From positions 1 through 48,974 of the forward strand of contig RDRZ01000017.1 in the NCBI GenBank assembly GCA_003709165.1: DNA of 48,974 bases, read 5' to 3'. The translations under genes and the position numbers were made by a program. This document shows, piece by piece, positions 25,673 to 34,857 of this stretch; the stretch's first letter is position 1; every line of letters begins with the position of its first letter. The notes below the pieces were generated by a model, which was not told where the DNA came from, made no database searches, and worked only from the letters and a program-made list of their open reading frames with translations. This DNA is from Flavobacteriaceae bacterium PRS1. Its GTDB lineage: Bacteria; Bacteroidota; Bacteroidia; Flavobacteriales; Flavobacteriaceae.

Positions 25673-27130
25673 ATGGGAATAGTACAAAATCAGACATTTA
25701 AAAATACTATAATAACTTATTTTGGCTTTGGTATTGGTGCGATAAATGTATTGTTTTTATTCACCCATTTTTTAGAAGATGATTATCATGGTTTGGTCGC
25801 TTTTGTGCTTTCCACTTCTATTATCATGATGCCTTTGTTCGCGTTAGGCGTACATAACTCCATAATTAAATTTTATTCCTCTTTTAAAACGCCTAATACT
25901 GTTAATAGTTTTTTAACACTAATGCTGTTTTTACCTTTATTAGCGATAGTTCCTGTTGGACTAATAGGTTATTTTTCTTTCGATTTTATTTCGGGTTTGC
26001 TTTCAGAAAAAAATGAAATTATAAAAGATTATGTCTGGCTCATCTTTATTGCAGCTATTTGTTTTTCGTATTTCGAAATATTTTACGCTTGGGCAAAAGT
26101 GCAAATGCAAAGTGTATTTGGTAATTTTATGAAAGAAGTATTTCATAGAATAGGAGTGATGCTACTGTTTTTGGGTATTTATTTGGATTGGCTTAATGTT
26201 GAACAATTTATTTATAACGTCATTATTATTTACATTATCAGAACTGTAATTATGATGCTTTATGCGTTTAGTGTGAAGCGACCAGTATTTAAGTTGTATA
26301 AAATTCCGAATCTATCTTCGATAATAAAATACACGCTACTCATTATTATTGCAGGTTCTGTAGCCAATGTTATCTTGGAAATTGATAAGTTTATGATTGG
26401 GCAGTATATAGAAATTGAACAGGTTGCCTATTATGGTGTTGCCATTTATATAGCGACAGTTATTGGAGTTCCTGCACGATCGATGCACCAAATTACGAAT
26501 CCTATTACAGCAGTTTTTTTAAACAACAACGATAAGCCTGCGTTGCGCAATTTATACAAGAAAAGCTCTATCAATTTATTTGTAATTAGCGGATTGATTT
26601 TCTTGTGCATTGTTCTTAATATTAATGAATTGTATAAGATTATTCCAGACGAGTTTACTGTTGCTTTGCTGGTCGTTTTTTTAGTGAGTCTTGCAAAATT
26701 GTTCGATAACCTTTTGGGAAATAATAATGCCATTTTATTTAATAGCGATTATTACAGAGTTGTTCTCGTTTTAGGTGTTGTTTTGGCTATTCTTACAGTA
26801 GTTTTGAATATATTACTTATTCCAGACTATGGCATTAATGGCGCTGCATTGGCAACATTTATTTCAATCTTTATTTACAATTCTGCCAAGCTTATTTTCG
26901 TGTATTATAAATTTAAAATGCTACCATTTTCTACTAACACTTTAAAGACTTTCATATTAATTGTAATTTCGATAGCTGTATTTTATTTCTGGGAATTTCA
27001 GTTTCATCCCATTATTAACATTATCTTAAAATCTGTATTAATTGGTTTGAGTTATGTATTTGTGGTATATCGTTTTAATCTGTCGGAAGATATTACAGCA
27101 ATTCTAAAAAAGTTTATTAGTAAAAAATAA
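25673..27130 (+). CDS. Polysaccharide/oligosaccharide flippase-like membrane protein (MOP superfamily)
   Basis: A 485-residue protein with about 12-14 hydrophobic helices across its length and short basic loops, ending in KKFISKK. The layout (GAINVLFLFTHFLEDDYHGL at the start, paired helices, conserved IPDYGINGAALATFISIF in the ninth or tenth helix region) fits Wzx/MurJ-like flippases of the MATE/MOP superfamily. These move lipid-linked sugars across the inner membrane. Coming after YfhO and GT4 genes on the same strand, it likely exports an undecaprenyl-linked glycan. The exact substrate cannot be read from the sequence. Confidence 0.85.
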   Translation: MGIVQNQTFKNTIITYFGFGIGAINVLFLFTHFLEDDYHGLVAFVLSTSIIMMPLFALGVHNSIIKFYSSFKTPNTVNSFLTLMLFLPLLAIVPVGLIGYFSFDFISGLLSEKNEIIKDYVWLIFIAAICFSYFEIFYAWAKVQMQSVFGNFMKEVFHRIGVMLLFLGIYLDWLNVEQFIYNVIIIYIIRTVIMMLYAFSVKRPVFKLYKIPNLSSIIKYTLLIIIAGSVANVILEIDKFMIGQYIEIEQVAYYGVAIYIATVIGVPARSMHQITNPITAVFLNNNDKPALRNLYKKSSINLFVISGLIFLCIVLNINELYKIIPDEFTVALLVVFLVSLAKLFDNLLGNNNAILFNSDYYRVVLVLGVVLAILTVVLNILLIPDYGINGAALATFISIFIYNSAKLIFVYYKFKMLPFSTNTLKTFILIVISIAVFYFWEFQFHPIINIILKSVLIGLSYVFVVYRFNLSEDITAILKKFISKK

Positions 27131-27158
27131 GGTTTTAAATTAATAAGATTCCTACTGG

Positions 27159-27240
27159 AGTTTATCTTGAGCGAAGTCGAAAGGTGGGAATAAAAGAAAA
27201 CCTTGCAAGGTGCTTTGAGGCATACTCCTGCAAGGCTTTC
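27159..27240. repeat. Repeat and hairpin in the gap between flippase and basic-tail gene
   Basis: Two short structures lie between convergent genes. At about 27159-27186 is TTTATCTTGAGCGAAGTCGA followed by AAGG, a short dispersed element type I recall from other flavobacteria. At 27196-27240, GAAA-A-CCTTGCA pairs with TGCAAGG-C-TTTC around 21 bases. No T run follows, so a terminator role is uncertain. Confidence 0.45.
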
Positions 27241-27264
27241 AAACTAACCAACCAAAAATTATTA

Positions 27265-28255
27265 TTAATTTAATCTTCTTTTACCAGATCTGCTTTTACT
27301 TTGCGAAGCTCTGGATTTGTTTGTTCTACTAATGTTTGTACTCGCAACTCGCTTTGAAGAACTACTACTTCTTTGAGTACGTTGCTTAACAGTATTTGTT
27401 CTTCTTTTACTGTGGTTACTGGCAACTCTCGTTTTAGAGTTAGAACGCGATTTATTCGTTCTTACTGTATTGCTGCTTTTAACCGTTCTTTTAGTATTGC
27501 TTCGTGTTTTAACTCTTGGTTTTTTGAGTATTAGATTCAATACGTCTTTTTTGAGTAGTACCTCTATCACTTACAACACGTCTTTTGTTTGTAGAAGTGC
27601 TTATACGATCGCCTCGTCTTCCATTAGAAGCTACAGTATTTCTACGAGAATTTATTCTTGTATATGTTCTGTAGTTATTTGTATAAGGCGCATAATAATG
27701 ATGTCTTACAGTTGCGTAATATTGTCTGTAAGGTCTGTTGTACACCACACAATAGTTTAGAGACGGAATTGCGTAATACGAATGCCAAGGTCTGTACAAA
27801 TAATGTCTGTTGAAGATATTAATAAAACCTGAATAATGAGAATACCGATGATATCTGTTATAATATATGTATAAGCCACCAACTCTATTAACATAGCCAT
27901 AACTATTATAGCTAATATAAACACTACCTGCTCGTGATATTCTTCCGTAAAAATCATAATAAATAGGAACGTTTTCTATTTGTATTACAGCACCATAATC
28001 GTCATACTGTACATAAGCATTATAATTATATCCTGTATTAAAACTAATATTAACATTACCAAAATTAGCCTGAACACCAAAATCTGGACCATAACGATTT
28101 ACATTAAAATCGAATTGCCCATCCGGAAACACGGCAAACTCAATACCTTGTTCAACAAATATAAAAGAATTACCATAACCTCTTACAAAGTTAGTAGCAT
28201 TTACGGTGAAGCCAGTTAGGACGATGCCTACGAATAAAAATAGTAACTTTTTCAT
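27265..28255 (-). pseudogene. Exported tyrosine-rich protein with basic tail, frameshifted
   Basis: The first frame (28255 to 27509, 248 residues) has a signal peptide (MKKLLFLFVGIVLTGFTVNA), a beta-rich middle full of Tyr, Asn and Gly, and the start of a basic tail, then stops. A second frame overlapping it continues the same Ser/Thr/Arg/Lys-rich tail (PRVKTRSNTKRTVKSSN to SRSGKRRLN) down to 27265. The break is a run of six As on the minus strand (27520-27525) where five would keep the frame. Intact, the protein would have about 330 residues. The shorter product may still be made, as the loss affects only low-complexity tail. Function unknown; an exported surface or matrix-associated protein is a guess. 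A sigma-54-like promoter lies upstream. Confidence 0.7.
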
Positions 28256-28290
28256 AATTGTATGTTTTTAATTAATCTTACTTATGTAAT

Positions 28291-28306
28291 ACCAAACAGC
28301 GTGCCA
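28291..28306 (-). promoter_or_regulatory. Sigma-54-like promoter for the exported basic-tail protein
   Basis: The minus strand reads TGGCACGCTGTTTGGT. TGGCAC (28301-28306) followed after five bases by TTGG (28292-28295) matches the RpoN pattern TGGCAC-N5-TTGC in every position but the last C. The -24 and -12 guanines are 12 bases apart as required. Transcription would start near 28281, about 26 bases before the ATG at 28255. Confidence 0.5.
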
Positions 28307-28413
28307 AAAAATTGTTAATTATTTTAAATACTTGACAATGAGATAGATAATTATGTTTAAATTAGAAGCATGTTAATAAGCTAATATTGTTTACAGAATA
28401 AATCTGGTATGAG

Positions 28414-28445
28414 TTGTTAAATCTATTGAACTTCGTTTAACTTTG
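28414..28445 (+). promoter_or_regulatory. Promoter for the AraC-family regulator
   Basis: TTG (28414-28416), a 21-base spacer, then TAACTTTG (28438-28445), matching TTG-N17-23-TAnnTTTG. The ATG of the regulator follows at 28474. Confidence 0.6.
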
Positions 28446-28473
28446 GCTAAATACAAATAATCATTTTAAAAAT

Positions 28474-29544
28474 ATGCAAAATAGACTTATCATACTTTCT
28501 GGAATTGGTATAATCCAAAGTATATTATTTTCATTATTGTTAGCACAAAAGAAGAACAAAAAGTTTTCAGACTGGATATTAATTTCTTGGTTTTTAATTT
28601 TTTCTATTCACCTATTACTTCTAATAGTTTTAAAAAACAATCCGTCTAATCTAATTATGGTTTTATCCAAAACGGTTAGCCTTCTACATGGTCCATTTTT
28701 TTTATTTTATACAAAAGGGGTTTTTAATCAACGTTTAGTAAAAAAAGAGCTTTTACATTTATTACCTTTTTTGTTATTTACAATTACAATTTTTCTTATA
28801 AATCAAGAAGCTTCACTAATATGGGAAATACTTTTATTAATTACAAAAATCCTGTCTCTGGTTATTTACCCTATTTATGTGATTTGGTGGTTAAACAGAA
28901 AACTCTTATTACTAAAAACTTCAAGAGCAGATAATTTTATTTTAGAATCGACTTGGGTTAAAACGATAGCTATTATATTGTTAAGTAATGCTACTATTGG
29001 AATTATTCATGTTTTAGTTAATATTCTATTTAATGTACAGTTCTACGACATTCTCGATATAATGTTCTATGTCATGATAATCACAATTATAGGTTTTTAT
29101 GGGATAAAATTTGGAATTGTTTTTGAACAAGATATTCCTGTTAGAACTACTTCCGAAAAAAAGAAGAGATATAAAAACAGCCCTTTAAAAAGAGAAGAAA
29201 CAAAAATGATGAGAAAAAGAATTGATAATTTTTTTGAAGAAACAAACCATTACTTGAACCCAGATTTTTCATTATCTAAATTATCTTCATCACTAAATAT
29301 TCCGAAACATCATCTTTCGAAAATTATTAATCTGGATATAGGAAGTACATTTTATGATATCGTTAATGCAAAACGTATTCAGCATGCAGTACAAAGAATA
29401 AGTGAGCAGAGCGATAAAAATATTACGTTGGAAGGATTGGGTTACGAATGCGGTTTCAATACTAAAGCTTCCTTTTTTTACCACTTTAAGAGATATATTG
29501 GTAAAACACCTGGTCAATTTAAGTCTGAAATGAGTATAGATTAA
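28474..29544 (+). CDS. Membrane-anchored AraC-family transcriptional regulator
   Basis: A 356-residue protein. The N-terminal 215 residues hold about six or seven hydrophobic helices (IILSGIGIIQSILFSLLLAQ to IMFYVMIITIIGFYGIKFGI). A charged linker (KKKRYKNSPLKREE) follows, then a C-terminal AraC double helix-turn-helix (about 255-350) with FSLSKLSSSLNIPKHHLSKI and LEGLGYECGFNTKASFFYHF, ending FKRYIGKTPGQFK. In Bacteroidota such proteins sense membrane or external signals and regulate nearby genes from the membrane. The most likely local target is the CPBP protease gene 59 bases downstream, now broken. The ligand is unknown. Confidence 0.88.
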   Translation: MQNRLIILSGIGIIQSILFSLLLAQKKNKKFSDWILISWFLIFSIHLLLLIVLKNNPSNLIMVLSKTVSLLHGPFFLFYTKGVFNQRLVKKELLHLLPFLLFTITIFLINQEASLIWEILLLITKILSLVIYPIYVIWWLNRKLLLLKTSRADNFILESTWVKTIAIILLSNATIGIIHVLVNILFNVQFYDILDIMFYVMIITIIGFYGIKFGIVFEQDIPVRTTSEKKKRYKNSPLKREETKMMRKRIDNFFEETNHYLNPDFSLSKLSSSLNIPKHHLSKIINLDIGSTFYDIVNAKRIQHAVQRISEQSDKNITLEGLGYECGFNTKASFFYHFKRYIGKTPGQFKSEMSID

Positions 29545-29602
29545 TTAAGAGAGTCCTCAATTGTTTTAAAATTTTCGTTGTTTGCTTTATAAAACAACAG
29601 AA

Positions 29603-30400
29603 ATGAAGAATATAAATCTCACCAAACTTATAATAACCGTTTTTGCAATTTCATGGCTTGGTGTATTACCCAGCCTGTTAATTGCATATAATATTCAAAT
29701 TCCAAAAGCTTTTAAATTTTTGGAAGTACTAATGACTTTAGGCCCTATTCTTGGCACTGTAATTTTTATCTACTCTACAAATGGAAAGCAAGGCCTTAAA
29801 AATTTATTTAAGCGCTTGTTCTTCTTTAAGGCCAAAACGTTTGTGATATTAATCGCGATTGTTTCACCTGTACTTATAAGTTATTTAGCTTCAACAATTG
29901 GTTTTAGCCTTTCCAATACTAATTGGCCGGAATCCTTTGATTCTACATATATACTATCCAATGGATTAATGATTTTCGCGATGTATTTAATTGTAAATAC
30001 TTAAGAAATTGTATGGCGAGGAGTGGTTTTTGATCAATTAGTTAATAAACACGGATTCTTAAAATCCTGTATAATTTTGGCTCCTATCTGGTGGCTATTT
30101 CATATACCACTTTTTTTATTTCCTGGTGGACATCAAGCAGGTTATGGCTTAATGGAATTTACGTTTATTGTAATCGCACAAACCTTTGTATTGGGCTGGA
30201 TCTATGTAAATAGTAAGCGAAGTCTATTTTATGTACATATTCACCATCAGCTTATAAATGGTTTTGGCCAAGCATTCCCGATATTTCCTATTTTTATAGC
30301 AGGTAACTTTATGCCTCTCTGGATGTTTTGTATACTAATGCTCTTAATGGCTCTCCTGTTGCTCTTTATAGGTAATCATAAATCTAAAAGGACTCATTAA
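29603..30400 (+). pseudogene. CPBP-family intramembrane protease with nonsense codon at catalytic Glu
   Basis: One reading frame runs from ATG 29603 to the TAA at 30400 and is interrupted only by an in-frame TAA at 30002-30004. Immediately after it comes EIVWRGVVFDQL. In CPBP (CaaX protease/bacteriocin-processing) proteins motif 1 is EExxxR, so the stop replaces the first, catalytic glutamate; GAA to TAA is a single change. The second half keeps the other motifs: WWLFHIP (histidine of motif 2) and HIHHQLINGF (motif 3). The protein would have about 265 residues with six to eight membrane helices. As it stands only a 133-residue inactive N-terminal part could be made. It follows the AraC regulator on the same strand. 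Confidence 0.85.
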
Positions 30401-30768
30401 TAAAAAATGATGAAATTGATATTATGGATGAATTTTCATACGAGTATTAATCACACATATTGAAGTTGAATTAAAAAAACAGTAATTATTAAAAAACTCA
30501 ATGATAGCAGCAGTTAAAAGATTATTAACAAGTTTCTAAGCGCTAAAATATACGTGACCTTACGGATAGTTTTAAACAAAAAAATAAACTACCTTCGTTT
30601 AACGACTGATATAATCAATTAAAACTGACCATATCAAAACAATAAGCGAATCTCCAATACATTAAAAATATATTGTAAAAGAACATATACTTCATCTATA
30701 TAAATAGTTACAAACTCCGTTAAATTGCAAATTTTGTTTACATTTAATGTTACAAACTACCCAACCAA
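30401..30768. other. Intergenic stretch with no recognised gene
   Basis: A 368-base AT-rich gap between the CPBP and DUF3667 pseudogenes. I see no open frame of note, no RNA gene and no complete promoter. The stretch has many direct stop codons in all frames and may be decayed coding DNA. Confidence 0.5.
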
Positions 30769-31832
30769 ATGGAACCCAATACAACAACTTGTAAAAATTG
30801 TGAACAAACACATGAAGTAGATTTTGAGTTTTGCCCATATTGCGGACAAAAAACCGACGTAGATCTTACCTTTGGTGTGTTGTTTTACAATACCATAAGT
30901 AATTATTTCTCTTTTGACGCTCGTTTTTTTAAGAGTTTTATTCCACTCATGTTTAAACCTGGTATTTTAGCAAAGCGGTTTATTGAAGGAAAACGCTTGT
31001 TATATCTACATCCTGCACAGATGTATTTGTTTATTTCGGTCGTATTTTTCTTTTTGTTTTCGATAGTAACAAGAGAATCGATTAGTAAATTGGATAATTT
31101 ATTTGAAGAAGGGTTTAAAAGCGAAAAGATTTCAGACACTTTACAAACAAAACTATAGACTCAGCAGCTATAGCTAAAATGACAGCACCTTTAAAGAATA
31201 ATAAAATAATTACTGGTATGAGTGAAAAGGAGCTTGAAGCTTTGGATTCTATAATTGCAGCAAACTCAGGTGGTGGAAATATACCAAAAATGGATTTTGG
31301 GTTTGATTCGAAAAAACTAGATTCCTTAATTGCCATTAATGCTCCCGAAAAAGAGCAGTTAAAAGCAATGGGAATGAAAGATGATGTAGGACTTATTACA
31401 CGTCGTTTTTATAAACAAGCATTGAAGATTTATAACCAAAGTGGTAAAGGAGTTGTTCAGGCTTTTATTGATAGTATTCCGATATCAATGTTTATTTTAT
31501 TACCGATTTTTGCATTTATTTTAAAGTTATTGTTTTTTAGACGTGGACCATTTACACATCATTTGGTTTTTAGTTTTTATTACTATTCTTTTTTGTTTAC
31601 TGTTTTTAGCATTATTGTAATTGTAAATTTTGTCTGGAAAATACCAGATTGGATAGATTGGTTAGTGGCCATGTCAACCTTTTTCTATTTGCTTTTAGCA
31701 ATAAAGAGATTTTATGGGCAAGGATATTTTTTAAGCTTCTTTAAAACCTGTGTCGCTACCTTTGTGTATATAACATTTATGATCCCAATTGCTATTGGTG
31801 TTATGATTGCAGGAGCATTTTTGTTTTATTGA
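30769..31832 (+). pseudogene. DUF3667 zinc-ribbon membrane protein, frameshifted
   Basis: The first frame (ATG 30769 to 31158) gives an N-terminal zinc ribbon (CKNCEQ to FCPYCGQK), then GKRLLYLHPAQMYLFISVVFFFLF, the start of the membrane region, all typical of DUF3667. The next part is in another frame, open from about 31140: TNKTIDSAAIAKMTAPLKNNK, then helical linker, then three or four transmembrane helices to 31832. Loss of one A in the CAAACAAAAC tract near 31143-31152 explains the break; the two frames otherwise join without gap. Intact length is about 354 residues. Function of DUF3667 is unknown. It converges on uvrA with a 6-base gap. Confidence 0.8.
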
Positions 31833-31838
31833 CAATAT

Positions 31839-34625
31839 TTAAAGTTTCGCCTTCAAATACGTTCCAGTATATGAAGCCTTATTTTTAACAAGCTCCTCTG
31901 GAGTACCTTGAAAAATGAGCGTTCCACCCTTTTCGCCACCATCAGGACCAAGATCAATAATATAATCGGCACATTTAATCAATTCTAAATTGTGTTCTAT
32001 CACAATAATAGAATGTCCTTTTTCTATTAGTGCATTAAAAGATTTTAGAAGCTTTTTAATATCATGAAAATGCAATCCTGTAGTTGGTTCATCAAAAATA
32101 AAAAGGGTTTTGTCTTTTGTATTTCCTTTACCTAAAAAGGATGCCAATTTTATACGTTGCGCTTCACCACCAGAAAGCGTAGAAGAACTTTGTCCTAAAG
32201 TAACATAACCCAAACCAACATCTTGTAAAGGCTGTAATTTGTTTTTAATTTTTGATTGTTTGTGCTGGTTGAAAAAGGCAACAGCATTATCAATAGTCAT
32301 ACTTAAAATATCAAAGATGTTTTCGCCTTCAAATGATACTTCTAACAATTCCTTTTTAAAACGTTTTCCTTTACAGGTTTCACATTCTAAATGCACATCT
32401 GCCATAAATTGCATTTCTATGGTAACTTCGCCTTCACCTTTACAAGTTTCACAGCGTCCACCATCTACATTAAACGAAAAATGTTTGGGTTGATAATTGC
32501 GGATCAAGCTAATTTTTTGTCTTGAAAATAAGGCTCTAATATCGTCGTAAGCCTTGATGTAAGTCACAGGATTAGAACGCGATGAACGACCAATCGGATT
32601 TTGATCTACAAACTCGATATTTTTTATATTACTATAATTACCTTTAATAGAAGTGAATTCTCCAACTTTTTCGCCATAACCTCCAATTTCTTTTAAAAGT
32701 GCAGGATAGAGAATGTTTTTGACCAAAGTACTTTTTCCACTTCCTGAAACCCCAGTAACTATGGTAAGCATTCCAAGTGGAAAGATAACATCTATATTTT
32801 TAAGATTGTGTTCTCTTGCTCCAATAATATGAACTTGAAAGTTCGAGGTTCTTCTCTTTTTTGGGACTTCAATTTTAAGCGTTCCATTCAAATATTGTGC
32901 TGTAAGCGAATCGGAAGCTAAAATATCTTTAAAAGTTCCAGTAGCAACCACATGACCTCCAAAAGTACCTGCTTCTGGACCAATATCAATTATTTCGTCG
33001 GAAGCTGCCATAATATCTTCATCGTGTTCTACGACAATTACAGTATTGCCAATATCACGAAGTGATTTTAAAATTGTAATTAAACGTTCGGTATCGCGAG
33101 GATGCAATCCAATACTTGGCTCATCGAGAATATACATTGACCCTACAAGACTACTGCCTAATGAGGTTGCCAGATTTATACGCTGACTTTCACCACCTGA
33201 TAGCGTGTTTGATTTTCTGTTAAGCGTTAAATAATCTAAACCAACATTGGTTAAAAATGATAGTCGAGTTTTAATTTCCTTTAATAAACGTTTGGCAATT
33301 TGTGTGTCGTAATCGTTGAGTTCTAGTTGATTAAAAAATGAAACTAATTTATGTAGTGGTAATTCAACTAAATCTGTAATCGATGCATTGCCAATTTTTA
33401 TATAATTAGCCTCAGGACGCAATCGTTTCCCTTTACATGCGTTACATTTGGTTTTTCCCCTATAACGCGACAGCATCACTCTATTCTGAATTTTATAGGC
33501 CTTACTTACTAATTCAGCAAAAAAGGAATTAAGTCCTTCAAAATAACTGTTACCATCCCAAATAAGCTGTTTTTGAGCATCATTTAATTCAAAATAAGGT
33601 TTGTGTATAGGAAAATCGAATTGATGTGAATTATTCACCATTTGGTCACGATACCAGCTCATACTTTCTCCTCTCCACGGAAAAATAGCATTTTCGTAAA
33701 TTGACAATCCTGTATTTGGAATTACTAAATCAGTATCGATACCAATTACGTCACCATAACCTTCACATTTAGAACAGGCACCATAAGGATTATTAAAACT
33801 GAATAAATGTATGTTGGGCTCTAAAAAAGTAATGCCATCCAATTCAAAGTTATTGCTAAAGTGTTTTAGTTTATTATCGGAAAGTGTTTCTATATAACAT
33901 TCGCCTTTGCCTTCAAAAAAAGCGGTTTGTATAGCATCAGCCAAGCGATTGTAGAAATCTTCATCATCGCGAACTATTATTCTATCGACTACAAGATGAA
34001 TTGATGTAATGGTTTCGTTATAGTTTTCAGCTTCGTCAATTCTAATAATATTATCGTTTAGTTTAATACGAGCATAACCTTGCTGAAGTAAAACCTTGAA
34101 TTTGTCTTCAATTGAGCGTCCGTTTTCTAAATGAATAGGAGCGAGGAGCAATAGTTTTTCACCTTCTGAAAAAGACTTTATAAAATTTAAAACGTCTTCA
34201 ACTGAATCTTTTTTTACTTGGTTCCCGGATTTAGGTGAAAAGGTTTTACCAATTCTGGCAAACAACAGTTTTAAATAATCATAGATTTCGGTAGTTGTAC
34301 CAACAGTAGAACGTGGATTTGTAGAATTAACTTTTTGCTCTATAGCAATAGCAGGAGCAATGCCTTTTATATAATCGACTTTTGGTTTGTTAAGTCGTCC
34401 TAAAAACTGTCGTGCATAGCTCGAAAGACTTTCTACATAACGTCTTTGCCCTTCTGCATATAAGGTGTCAAATGCTAAACTTGACTTTCCAGAGCCTGAT
34501 AATCCAGTAATTACCACAAACTTATTTCTTGGTATCACAACATCAATATTTTTTAGGTTATGCAATTTTGCACCTTTTATAATGATATTGTGTTTAGGAT
34601 TTACTTCTGAAATATCAGTGTTCAT
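31839..34625 (-). CDS. uvrA: Excinuclease ABC subunit A
   Basis: A 928-residue DNA-damage-recognition ATPase of nucleotide excision repair. It works as a dimer with UvrB. Walker A motifs are GLSGSGKS (41-48) and GVSGSGKS (in the second half), with ABC signatures TLSGGESQRINLA and TLSGGEAQRIKLA. The C-terminal zinc finger is intact (CETCKGEGEVTIEM to LECETCKGKRF). The first zinc module is partial: CSKCEGYGD is present, but the upstream CPxCG pair seen in E. coli is replaced by FELDGITFLEPN. I recall the same in other flavobacterial UvrAs. A -7 box TATCTTTG is at 34651-34658 on the minus strand, with a TTG only 15 bases upstream. Confidence 0.96.
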   Translation of the reverse strand: MNTDISEVNPKHNIIIKGAKLHNLKNIDVVIPRNKFVVITGLSGSGKSSLAFDTLYAEGQRRYVESLSSYARQFLGRLNKPKVDYIKGIAPAIAIEQKVNSTNPRSTVGTTTEIYDYLKLLFARIGKTFSPKSGNQVKKDSVEDVLNFIKSFSEGEKLLLLAPIHLENGRSIEDKFKVLLQQGYARIKLNDNIIRIDEAENYNETITSIHLVVDRIIVRDDEDFYNRLADAIQTAFFEGKGECYIETLSDNKLKHFSNNFELDGITFLEPNIHLFSFNNPYGACSKCEGYGDVIGIDTDLVIPNTGLSIYENAIFPWRGESMSWYRDQMVNNSHQFDFPIHKPYFELNDAQKQLIWDGNSYFEGLNSFFAELVSKAYKIQNRVMLSRYRGKTKCNACKGKRLRPEANYIKIGNASITDLVELPLHKLVSFFNQLELNDYDTQIAKRLLKEIKTRLSFLTNVGLDYLTLNRKSNTLSGGESQRINLATSLGSSLVGSMYILDEPSIGLHPRDTERLITILKSLRDIGNTVIVVEHDEDIMAASDEIIDIGPEAGTFGGHVVATGTFKDILASDSLTAQYLNGTLKIEVPKKRRTSNFQVHIIGAREHNLKNIDVIFPLGMLTIVTGVSGSGKSTLVKNILYPALLKEIGGYGEKVGEFTSIKGNYSNIKNIEFVDQNPIGRSSRSNPVTYIKAYDDIRALFSRQKISLIRNYQPKHFSFNVDGGRCETCKGEGEVTIEMQFMADVHLECETCKGKRFKKELLEVSFEGENIFDILSMTIDNAVAFFNQHKQSKIKNKLQPLQDVGLGYVTLGQSSSTLSGGEAQRIKLASFLGKGNTKDKTLFIFDEPTTGLHFHDIKKLLKSFNALIEKGHSIIVIEHNLELIKCADYIIDLGPDGGEKGGTLIFQGTPEELVKNKASYTGTYLKAKL

Positions 34626-34721
34626 AAGTATTTTAAAGGGAATAATTTTGCAAAGATACTGTTTCTAATTCAGCAATAAAAATGGATCTAAAACCAATTT
34701 TATGTTAAAAAAGTAGATTTT

Positions 34722-34754
34722 TTTGCATTTTAGGTATGATTGTTGTTATATTTG
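34722..34754 (+). promoter_or_regulatory. Consensus promoter for the sigma-factor gene
   Basis: TTTG (34722-34725), a 21-base spacer, then TATATTTG (34747-34754), a full Bacteroidota consensus. The start would be near 34761, leaving a leader of about 97 bases before the ATG at 34858. Confidence 0.75.
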
Positions 34755-34857
34755 ATTTCTATTAAACAACAAACAAAACTATTAAGCTTATAACAAACAT
34801 TACTTTTTAAACTTAAATCCCCAAGCAGAGAAGATTATATCTATGCATTAAAAAGTA

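Noticed and set aside
30002-30004. The CPBP stop codon as recoded (read-through or unusual amino acid)
   Set aside because: The codon is TAA, not TGA or TAG, there is no hairpin or recoding context, and a single change from GAA explains it more simply.
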